From Liolophura sinensis (taxonomy: Eukaryota; Mollusca; Polyplacophora; Chitonida; Chitonidae): a DNA stretch of 64,000 nt. This document shows, piece after piece, positions 26,203 through 38,200 of the stretch (positions are counted from its first letter, which is position 1; each line of letters starts with the position of its first letter). The stretch is taken from positions 49,942,046-50,006,045 of the forward strand of contig NC_088302.1 of assembly GCF_032854445.1 (NCBI RefSeq), read 5' to 3'. The notes beneath the pieces are model-generated. The model worked only from the letters and a program-made list of their open reading frames with translations, made no database searches and was not told the DNA's origin. Position numbers and translations under genes: made by a program.

Positions 26203-29200
26203 TAACCCGTGATGACAAGTTATTAAGCTCCTATCATGTTAGTTGGTGCAGTCTATTTATGTTCACGTCATTTGCATACCGTCTCGCATATAGATATCCA
26301 CGTAAGTAAATCATGGTTATTAAGAAGGAAACGCTGGGGTCTACAACAACCAAGGTACAAGACGCCGATGACTGATATATGCATGAAGGGCCAATGAGTA
26401 ACGACGTCTGTCAGCTATATATAGCAGTGGTGACAACGTGTAACTGAGGATATTGACGAATCTCTATACCCTTCCTCATGGAGCGAACATCCTTAAGATA
26501 GATTTGGGAACGCCGAACCAATCGTATTTGGAAAACTGCCGGAACTGCGCGTTTGAACGAGGGATTTATTCTGAGACCAACCAAAGGAAAAAAACTGTCA
26601 TAAAATACAAGAATGTGGTCAAAGCGCTATCCGTGGAGGGGAATGACCAAGTACAAAAGCAAACAGAAAGCCAAGCCCAAGGGTGGTGAAAGGGGAGAGA
26701 CAAACGCGGGGTGTGGATCCCGACGAAGTCTTCTCCATGGAGTGCGATGGGGAAAATACTCTCTGAACAACGAGGACTGTGGATCGTACAGTGATGTCAG
26801 TCAGACAAAGATGGTGGACAGGAACCAGAATGATGCAAATGTAGACACCGAAGATAAGCTTCAGCAAAATGTAGACACCGAAGATAAGTGTCACCAAAAT
26901 GTAGACACCGAAGATAAGTGTCAGCAAAATGTAGACACCCAAGATAAGCCTCAGCAAAATGTTGAGAAAAGTGACGCTCTTGAACCGAATAAAGAAAGAG
27001 CATTGGTAGTGTATACAGGTGCTACAGTTAAGCCGAATATATCGCTGGAGATTATGTTTGACAACGGTACAAGTGTTAATATTGGCGCCGCCTTGGCGAG
27101 AGGAGCGCTGAAAAAGACACCCTTGGTGCTACAGAAAACAGTGATACCTGAGAACGTGCTGCTTAGCACCCCGACAGATAGCGGCGCGGTTGTGACAACA
27201 TCGACAGGTAAGACTTCCGGTACAATAAAGCCGAAGGTCCTATATTTTATAAATCCATACTTGTTCAGGCAAACAACGTCTTTTGTAATATCAGGATATG
27301 ATATTATGTCATTGAATGATTAAGTGTAGAATACCTCGTCTGATGTGGAGGAGGATATTACACTTATATTTGATAGTCGTGGATTGTATTATATACTTAT
27401 AAGCAAACTCTATCAAGAGTCGCATAATGGTTGTATAGATTTAGTTGCTATAGTGTATTGTAGCCTATTGACATTTAACTGTATGTGTTCTGTGTTCGTT
27501 GTGGCATAATTTGAGAAATTTTCTTTTTAACGTCATTATTAGGTTTATAGTATAGGCTTTTGAGATTTCTTTACAAGCATGCCATCGTGTTGTTACTTCA
27601 TCGTGTTGTTACATTTTTTGTAAACGTATTTTGAATATATTTTCCATCCTTTAGAAACATCAATTCTATTATAGATGTCGTTATTTTTAATATATGTTTT
27701 CCTCGTGGCTGGGATGCTGTTTGCCATTTTGGCGGTATGTCATTGTCCACATCTCTATAACTGTCTTGTGACGTTTACAGTTGGGTCACCATGGATGTGA
27801 GGGTTCAGATGTTCAAATGTACTTTATACTGGGGTTTTGTAATGTTTATTACAGTTTATCAGTTTATAACTTTATACGAAACCAGTCAGTCTTTGCGTTC
27901 AAAATTGAATTCTGGGCTTACAATTTGATCTAACACGTTTTTAAATCTTACAGCAGCTTTGGGCAAATAGCCCTTGGTGCTAGAGACTTCGAAATTTCAG
28001 TGTTTAGACTATGAAATATTTACGTCTAGAATTGCATCTTGATAATCCCAATTTTTAAATTGTCAGATAACTGTGTTCAGACAATGAACTGTAAAATATC
28101 GATTATCACACTGTTAAATCGGGGTTCTGAGTTGCATCTCACATTGTGCGTTCTCCTTGGTTTGACTGTGTGGCCATGATGGTTAGAATGTCAACTATCT
28201 CTGAGATCTCCATATTCACACTGTGGAATATCTATGTACAAATTGTGGATTCTCTGTGTTCAGGCTGTTAAGTTTCGATATTTAGACCGTGGAAACCCGA
28301 CGTTCATGCTGGTAACTCAAGATATTCAGACTGTTAAGTCTTCAATCTGTTAAATGTACATGTTTAGACTGTTAAATCTCTATGTTCAGGCTGTTAAATC
28401 TCTATGTTCAAGCTGTTAAATGTACATGTTTAGACAGTGGAATTTTGATATTCAGGCTGTTAAATCTCTATGTTCAGGCTGTTAAATCTTCAGGCTGTTA
28501 AATGTACATGCTTAGACAGTGGAATCTTGATATTCAGGCTTTTAAATCTCTATGTTCAGGCTGTTAAATCTTCAGGCTGTTAAATGTACATGTTTAGGCT
28601 GTGGAATCTCGATGATCAGACTGTTGAATCTCAATGTTCAGGCTGTTAAATCTTTATGTTCAGGCTGTTAAATCTTTAGGCTGTTAAATGTACATGTTTA
28701 GGCTGTGGAATCTCGATGATCAGACTGTTGAATCTCAATGTTCAGGCTGTTAAATCTCTATGTTCAGGCTGTTAAATCTTCAGGCTGTTAAATGTACATG
28801 TTTAGGCTGTGGAATCTCGATGATCAGACTGTTAAATCTCAATGTTCAGGCTGTTAAATCTCTATGTTCAGGCTGTTAAATCTTTAGGCTGTTAAATGTA
28901 CATGTTTAGACAGTGGAATCTTGATATTCAGGCTGTTAAATCTCTATCTTCAGGCTGTTAAATCTTCAGGCTGTTAAATGTACATGTTTAGACAGTGGAA
29001 TCTTGATATTCAGGCTTTTATATCTCTATGTTCAGGCTTTTAAATCTTCAGGCTGTTAAATGTACATGTTTAGGCTGTGGAATCTCGATGATCAGACTGT
29101 TGAATCTCAATGTTCAGGCTGTTAAATCTCTATGTTCAGGCTGTTAAATCTTCAGGCTGTTAAATGTACATGTTTAGGCTGTGGAATCTCGATGATCAGA

Positions 29201-32200
29201 CTGTTAAATCTCAATGTTCAGGCTGTTAAATCTCTATGTTCAGGCTGTTAAATCTTTAGGCTGTTAAATGTACATGTTTAGGCTGTGGAATCTCGAAGAT
29301 CAGACTGTTAAATCTCTATGTGCAGACTGTTAAATCTCTGTGTTCAGGCTGTTAAATCTCTATGTTCAGGCTGTTAAATCTCTATGTTCAGGCTGTTAAA
29401 TGTAGACATATCGATATTCAGGCTATTAGCTCTTGATTTTCAGGCTAAGTCTCAGTGGCTTGGTATATCGTGGCTTACGGAACAGATGACCTGGTGTTCA
29501 ATTAGCGAGTAATTCAGTTATTTAGAGACGTCGTTAAGTCTATGTGATCGACCCCAGATAGCCAAAATATCTCCGACAAATAGGTCAGCTTTTTATATCC
29601 GTCCATTCAGACAAAGGCGTTAACAGTCCGGGGAGGGACACAGCCTGTTAATGTCCAGCTGTTTATGCTGCGACAAAAACAATGTAATTAACCTCAAAAA
29701 GATTATCCTGTAGGTGCAGAATGAATGGCCCTGCTTTATCATCTGTAAACATCCGCCTATATTCAATTCCCAATTTAATTAGACAAGCTTAGGACATTCT
29801 AATTGGCGAGGGGGAGGGGGGGAGTTGTCACGCGAACTGTAATCCCTCGTCGGGTCCGTCGTAGATTTACGCCCAACGCTACTAATTACTTTGATCTTGA
29901 ACGCTATGGGCATAGTATGCATTTTTCTTTATTACATCAGACGTTTTATATACACGGCTTCATACATTATGTGTTCAGACTTAAGGCATACTTCATGGGT
30001 AAAATCATGATAGGGGAGTCTGTTGAGAAGAATGCACGAAGCCGTTCTGTCAACCTCTTATATATTCATCCACGTGCATGTAATACAGACACGCAGGTGG
30101 GTATGATAGCAATAATGAAATCACATGTTATATGTATATTTAATTAGCAATAATGACATCGTCAGACTTGCGTGTGTGTTCAGATGCATTTAGTGTGTTA
30201 TATATAGGTCTGTGTCGGTAATAGCACAAGGAATTGTTCCATTCATTAAACTTTAATTTGTTGATTTGGTTGGTGACTTACTATACATATTAAAAGACTG
30301 TTCGACGTACATGGTCGGTTATATGTAAACTTTGTGAGTGAAAGAAATAATTAAAACTGGAGGCTGGGAAGAACCTACGCATCTCACCAAATACCTATAG
30401 GCTTATATGTGACCATCGAAATGGGTTTCAACTCACCACCTCGACGTTTCTGACTTTGGCGTCGACTGTAGGAAGTGATTTCGTTCATATATAACTGATC
30501 ACATAATATTTCTGTCATCATCGCAAGGTGCGCAGGTGGTAAATATACGTGGGATAAGAAAACAATATTTTACTCCCACGATAACACTGAGTTTGTAAAT
30601 AAGCAATCGTGAGACAGCCGAGGGAAATGTCTTGTCAAGCGATGTCAACCCTGGTCATTCATAAAAGCCGTGCAAAAACACCTACATATAGCTTCAAGTT
30701 TTTGTTGTATGGACTGATATGAATATTCGATTGTACTAAGAAAGGGTTAAACTCTGCCTGTAGACGTGCGAGCTGGATTTGCCTCTCTCGTGACGCATTT
30801 TTATTGCGTATTTATTAATATCCCCATTCTCTTCCATCATCTAAACCGCCCTCGCTGTATCCGTTTTTTTTTTACCTCTAATACAGGCTGAACGCGCTTA
30901 TCTGTTAATATATGGCTCTGTTTATATCCGATGATCAAATGTCCAGGTCCCCTGCTATTGACCACGCTTGTTTTTCTTCCGGTATTTTTTATAGCCACTA
31001 TTCATTATTAAACAAACTAGTGGCATCACTGGCCATCAATATTAAACGGCGTATAAACAGCACGTATTTTCCGGTCTAAGTACCCTAAGTGGAAGTATTA
31101 ATAATTTACAGCCCACTAGCGTCTAAGCCACTCTGTTAATTGATATCAGTATTTAGAATATAGGCTTAATTGTAGATTGTCATACAAAATATATGAAGCT
31201 GCTTTTAGCTAAAGTAATGGAACGGTCGAATATCCGATTATGACATAAGATGGTAAAGGTCGTAACCTACATAATGTAGTAATGGCAATCCAGCTAGTAT
31301 TTGTGATTATAACGAAGTAAAAGAATAGGTCAACACCCTTCTCTGAAAATAAAACTGTACATCCAAAAATTATATACATAATCTGCATAGATAAAAAGAT
31401 AATAATAATAATTTTTATATATTATTTTTATATATTATTTCTTACAAAATAGGCCTAAATTAGGAACTGATCAAGGTGAGTCTTCCAGACAATACAGGCA
31501 GGTGTGCAATAATAATTAGTCCATATATACGTTATTACGAGTACTAATCAGACTGAGCGCAGAAATATGAATAATTATTATAATGTCCACGTTACTATTC
31601 GCATGGAAAGGAATTGGTGTCGCTTATTTCACAGTGATAGCATGCAGGAATGCAGTATTATTATTACGTGTAGCTGAACTTTAATTTTATAATTACGGAT
31701 TTAACTGATTCGGGTTTAACACCGTTTTCATTATTATATGCTGGGGCCGCTTACTTGCCTTCGCTAAATGGTTTCAGTGATGCAGCACTAGATGAAATAG
31801 CGGTGGAAATCCGTCCTGCAACAAGGGGATACATTACACGTACAAGTACTCTAAGGATTCCTTCGTAGGCATATGACTGAACAATTGCTCAGTACGACAT
31901 TAAACCCCAAGCACTCACTGACTCACCTAAGGAAGCCGGTGACGAAAAAAGGAAAAGAAGCAGAACATAAAAACACAGCCACACAATAGGCGGAAGATTC
32001 GAACACACAACCTCATAAGCCAAGGTTGGGCACTTTACTCGGTTCGGTTAGCAAGAGCTTAAAGTTTATTTTTTATTTATAAAGGAACTTAATACTACAT
32101 GTGCCCCCAAACATTTAAAATTATTCCAAGATTATGATCAGTGTTATTTTTGTACAGGTTAAATACGTAAACAAATGTTTGCACCATGGCCTTCTCATGC

Positions 32201-35200
32201 ACTCTCTGTGTTTGCTGTATCTGATAAAATTCCCATAAACGTATGATACTTGTCAATGTTGCCGCCTCGGTTTTGCTCTGATACATTTACAACGGTGTAA
32301 ATGGGGCCGTAGCCCAAAACACCTAACGTATTATATACATTGCTTGTGTGCTTTCCCTAGGTAGACCAACACACAATCAGATAACCCTGTTAACCTCAAT
32401 AATTCATTGCCTTATCCAACAAAGAACTAACTTTTTGTTGGCCTTTTTCGCGTTCCTGCAGCGATCCACTGTATCCTCACATTTGAATGGCTCTAGTCCG
32501 CTAACTTGGCCTCTGTGCTCTGTTAAAGACGATGATAGTCATTTGTTCGTAACAAAATTTATATTTCGATTCCACAGTTCTGTCTTTACCCACCCATGCA
32601 AAGCCAACTTTTCAGTGCAAGGTATCTCTTTCGTCGAGTGGTACAAATGCTGTTATGTAGATTGTACCGCTGCTCTCTCACTAATCGGGTACCATTTCCA
32701 GCGTGGTGGAGACTCGGATTCAAGCCGGACTGAGTAGTGTTCTCTTGAAATATATGAGTAATACGTCACCTGTTCGTTCATAAATCATCATCGGTATGGT
32801 AACAATGAGCAGTTAATTTCGTTGGTTTGGTCCAAACTACTGTATCCAAGAAGGTTCAAGGTCCATGAAAATAGAGCTGCTTGTGACTCGAAACGACTCT
32901 GTTTTTGTTTTGTTTGGCGTGATGCGGTTGTTTCCAGTGAGGCGTCGAATAATTATAAGTCTTGAAATCACAGGTGAAACACCAAGCAAATAAATAAATT
33001 CTGTTTAGGAAACAATAAATGTTATCAAGGTGTCACGTTCAGGTCTTAGTACAACTAATAGTACTGCAAATTCTTTATTTTATCTTGATTTATTTTAATT
33101 TGTATTTATTTAGCTTCTTTTTTATGTTTTCCTTAGCTCTGGAGACGAAGAATCTGATGGTGAAGATGCAGATATTTGAGCTGTTGTCCGCCTTGTGCGT
33201 TTACTCCCGGGCTGGCTACACTTTGACACTAGACGCTCTGCAGAGGTACAAGGTAAGGAATTCAAGAAAAACTTAAGGAATATTTAATATTAAATATAGA
33301 AAATGGCTTTTGGCCGTCGAGTCCAAAGCGGATTTCGAACACAACATGGATGCGTACAATGAGACCACAGCCTCGTTGAATCAACTGACTTAATGTCAAG
33401 AGGCTTGTCGGATACCTAGAGGTGGTTGACTCCGGGCCTACCGTAGTATAAGTGGAACATTCTTGAGTATATGGCGTTAAACACCCAGTGAATATAATGC
33501 ATCCACCTTTATGATCTATTTTCCACCTTTATTTTTATAGGCCTGGCAGAGGTTGCCTTATCGCTTCAGTCTGCTCATCCAGGAGTTGCGCACTTCAGAA
33601 CTTCCGGCCTATAAATCAGCCGTCATGGCGCTTATCAACTCTGTTATTGTGGCCAATGAGAATATTCGTGACAGGGTCCGTATCAGAAGCGAGTTTGTGT
33701 GTAAGTTATCAGCCCAAATTAGGGAAAGGCAATAATGGGAAAGTGCCATAAAGAGCAGAGTGTGATGTACAAGACACATGTTCCTTACAGTTGTCGAATA
33801 ACGTGGATATGAATCAGGGATAGATGAAAATCAAACATTAGTATATTGAAGTTATATTTCAATGCTTCATACTGGACAACATCCTAAATATTGTAGGCCT
33901 ACTTGCTATGTACACGTAAATAAAGATATGTAATATACACCAGAAACTGGTTATAGATTGTAACATTGATTGCAAATACAGCTCTAATCCAGAATCTTCT
34001 CCATATCAACAATCAGGGTCATGGGCTTTCCCCAGACTCTTCCCTGTTTCCTGTCGTCACATAATGCTGGCCGACGTCGTGTAAGTGAAATATTCTTCAG
34101 TGCGGCGTTAAACCCCAAACAAAAAGATAAACAAATTAACCTTTCTCAAGCTAAAATCACACAGACTGAATGGTTTCACTTTGTGTGTAAATAGTGTCCA
34201 TATTGGATAAATGGTGTCCACTTTACCTGTATCTGCATCTTCATTTCCAATGTCTGAATACCTAACTGCAGCCTTGAACCTTTTCGGAGATCATTCAAAC
34301 CTAAGTGACTTTTAACATATGAATATTCTGCAGCCCTTAATCTTTTGGAGATCATCCATCAGCTGCGTGCAGAGGACGACGAGTACCTTAACGTTCAGTG
34401 TGACGTGTTCGAGGAGGAACTGAACGCTGACAATGAAGCTCTACAGGAGATGAACGACGGCAGTGTGGACATCAGTAACACACAGGAACTCTTCAAGGCC
34501 ATCCTGCAGAGGGTAGGTTCCAGACCGTGGGGTTAAGGAGCGTATTAATGCCTGAAACCTAAACGTATGGCTGTGAATATAGAAGTAACATGCATAACTT
34601 TGAATACCTGCAACATCCTACAAAACTTTAATGTCGTCTCAGGTCACCAGTTAAGTTAAAATTGTCACCGACTAACCGACAAATCAAATAACTGACCAAC
34701 CGTTTCGGTGGCCTAAAGGTTAGGGAAAGTCGGGAGACCTGCGATCAAACCCGGGTCGGGTCATGCCAAAGACTTGCAATGGCACTGCTTGCTTCTTCGC
34801 TTGGCGCTGAGCTCTGAAAGGTTATAACAAGGAAACTGGACAGGTTGGCCCGGTATCAGTATAATGTGACCGCTTGGATGGGGTGTCATGTCTGGTGTCT
34901 TTGGTGCAAAACTTCAGTGGCGGCACCATATTGAAGGCATGTCCTCGCCCTGCCACAAGAAAACAGGGTATATGCGCATACACCTACTGACCCGTGGTAA
35001 TATGACCGAATCATTTGCAAGTATACGTAGAAACCCAAGTATTCATTCACGTAACCAGCTGACAAACAGACAGGGTGGCTCATAGTGCTGCTTCTAGAAA
35101 CTAAAAGTGGAAGCCCGATTAGAGAAAAATGTGGAGCTGGTATACCTTCAATTATCACTTACTAAATTAAATTAAATAGTCGAAGGCAGTTTATTGTTGC

Positions 35201-38200
35201 GTCCGTTTGGCAAATCACATCAGTAAACCTCGGATGAATTCATGGTTCTTATTCCGAAACAGACCAATACATAGTATCTTAAAAGCCAGCTGACCATTTT
35301 CAATACTGTAGGTCAAGGACACACCAATTGAAGGACCATTCCTGGGCATTCTTCAAAACCTCTTCCAGCTGGAGACGAATTCCCTTAACAGGTGGGTTAC
35401 TGGTGTTGAGAAGGCAGACGAAGTCTTTAGAGTACAATTGCGTTTGTTGTCATTTGTAATCTCGATAGTGTAAAGTTTATATTAACATTTAGCAAATCGA
35501 AAATTACCGAAAAGAGAAGCGACGATAATGATGCTGTGCAACACCATTCATACTCAAGTTTGTTCACTCATATAATGAGTTTCACTTTGATGTGTGGAGA
35601 AAGAAAGTAAACCGCGCTTGGGCAAGTAAGTGACGAACTTGTGATTAACCATGTGTGATGTATAGATTTGTATCCCATACTGGTGAAAGTCAAGTGGTCC
35701 TCCACAAGTGCAAGACTACATAAACGGCTGCATCAAGGCCCTAAGGAAATTGACAGCGAGGGACATCTAGAAATTCCCTGTCCGAATTAAGGGATTGAGC
35801 CCGTAATTCGTTTTGCATCTTTCCTCTGAGCCTCGCCTTACCCCCCAAATCTTTACCTTTAACTTGCACAACAGTATCACGAAAAACCATAAAAAGTCAG
35901 TGAATAGCACTCTTGTTTAACTTGTGTAACCTCCATGTGAGCTTTGTCTCGTTTCAGTGAGACCCTGTGGGATACGGTGGAGAGGAACACCCAGGAGGTA
36001 GTGAGCTCACACGATCACCCCAGCGACGGTTTTCATCACAGGCACAGCATCCCGTCCGGTATGGGAGGCCCTAACTTCAGACCCGTTGTCCCAATGGCGG
36101 ATAAAGGAGTGCAAACCGATGACCAAATGTCCCGGATGTTACAGAGAAGTTCTGCTCTCCGCGGGCAAGGTCTGCTCGGTGGCAAGAATGGCCCAGGTAG
36201 CACTAAGTCCTCCGAGTCCAAGTCCTTGACCGCCCCCCGCTTTAGCCGCTGCGACGATGGAGCACAATAGATTGTCCCAGGCACCCTCAGCCTTACCCAC
36301 AGCTGGCGTCCCGGCGCCACCGCCATCTCCACCGCCGGCACCTATGCCTCCTTCAGCGGCGCCACCGCCTCCACCAGCACCGCCCCCGCCTGGAGGGGCC
36401 CCACCGCCGCCGCCACCCTCCTCCACCACCTGTAGGTGGACCACCGCCGCCACCACCACCTCCCGGGTGCCCTCCTCCGCCTCCTGGACCCCCTCCCCCT
36501 CCCGGGGCTCCGGGGATGGCACCGCCACCTCCTGTGGCTATCAAGACGATCAGTACCCCAGCTCCGAACTGTAAAATGAAGACTCTAACGTGGAATAAAG
36601 TGCCAACACATGCCTACAACAGTAAGCAGACGAACAATATTCATGTTACATACGTATGTTACTTGCTGTATATTATTTTTTCTCTGTTTTCACCTTTTCT
36701 AGTTGGTGTAAATGAATTGTAGGTATACACCAATACTTTCCCTTGGCTGTGCAACAACATCAAGTGCGTGTTATGCTTTTGTCTGTCATTCAGGAAAGTG
36801 TAATTACTGTAAGTGCTAGTACATGTATATATCTATTTGCCTAGTCTTCAAACGCCAAAAATGATCTTACGTGCCTGCACTAGCACGTGCGTTAGTTGTA
36901 ATTACCAAAGACATTCTTGCTTCGTGCTTCCAGAAAACAGTATATGGGAAGACGTGTTGAAAATGGATGACGCTATTGACGTGGAATATGAGAAACTGGA
37001 GGAGCTTTTAGCTGTGAGCACTCCCAGTACACCGACAGACACGGAGAAACCCGTTAACAACAAACGGGCCAGCACCCATAGCTTGGAGGTAAGGGGAATT
37101 CGGAAACCATATATAATAGTTTGAGAACAACAGAGGTCCCTCGTTTAGATGCTTATATATCAATATATTAAATGATCGTGGTCAGGATTATGGGTGCAGG
37201 AAAGCGTAGTGCCTGGAGTAAACCACCGCTCTTTGTTGGGTACCCTACAAATTTCTTCACTTGAAACTGCAGACGAAACAGCGACAGGTGGATTCGAACA
37301 CGCGACCTCTCTGGTCAAGCGCCTGGGGGTAGCAGCGAGAGGTCGCCCTATCCATCTCAGCCGGCGAAGCCCCTTAAATCATTTTATTCGACTTGGTTTT
37401 CAGATTACTCTCATTGACGCCAAGAAAAGCATGAATCTGAACATATTTCTGAAACAGTTTCGGAAATCCAACGAAGAAATCGTTGAGCTTTTGAAGAAAG
37501 GCGATCCAAGAGCTATTGGTTCAGAACGATTGAAAGGCCTGTTTAAACTTCTGCCCTCTCTAGAAGAGGTAAGTCTACTGATATACTTTAAGTTTTTAGT
37601 TTAACTTCTAAAATTCGACTCTAAACGACATTTTTCTCTTTGTTTATTACGTTTTGTCTAAGGTTATTGCACATATGTAACAACGATAAGGCTTCTACCA
37701 GTTACACGTACCTGATGAATCTGCATGCTGCTACATACGCTACCTCATTAGTCCATGTGCACTGGTCATGTAAGATCGTTTAGAGTTACCTCCCCTTATC
37801 ATAGACTTTCAGAAGATGAATGTTAAAACCACAGCTTTACGTTTTCGGTGTCGACTTGATAAGTTTCATCCCATGTGTTTAATTATCTAAGTATTTAAGG
37901 CCCTCGTGAATAGATATTGCTGTCTAAGTTACTGCCTGCTTTTAATGTAGAAATAATCTCTTGTCATTCTTGTTTGGATTGAGACGCGGTGTTATCTGGT
38001 GATCCCGATGCTTCGATCACAAATATTGCACAATTAACATTGGTGCATAGGAATATAACACACCTGGAATAGCAATTTGCACAGGTATTATGTACTCGGT
38101 ATGCTATTGAATGACGAAATCAGCCAATCATTCAATTAAAGCATTCCGTATATCCAACACTCTACACGTTTTACAGTCTTGAGTATTTCGTTGACTACGA

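Noticed and set aside
26619-27003. Minus-strand ORFs with hydrophobic 10-residue repeats
   Set aside because: Antisense readings of the in-frame 30-bp repeats of the plus-strand candidate exon, which has the better start, stop and donor context.
32348-32737. 129-codon ORF before formin exon 2
   Set aside because: No domain, repeat-like end and no splice context. It lies in the intron.
36139-36544. Gly-rich minus-strand ORFs
   Set aside because: They are the antisense of the formin proline-rich FH1 region.
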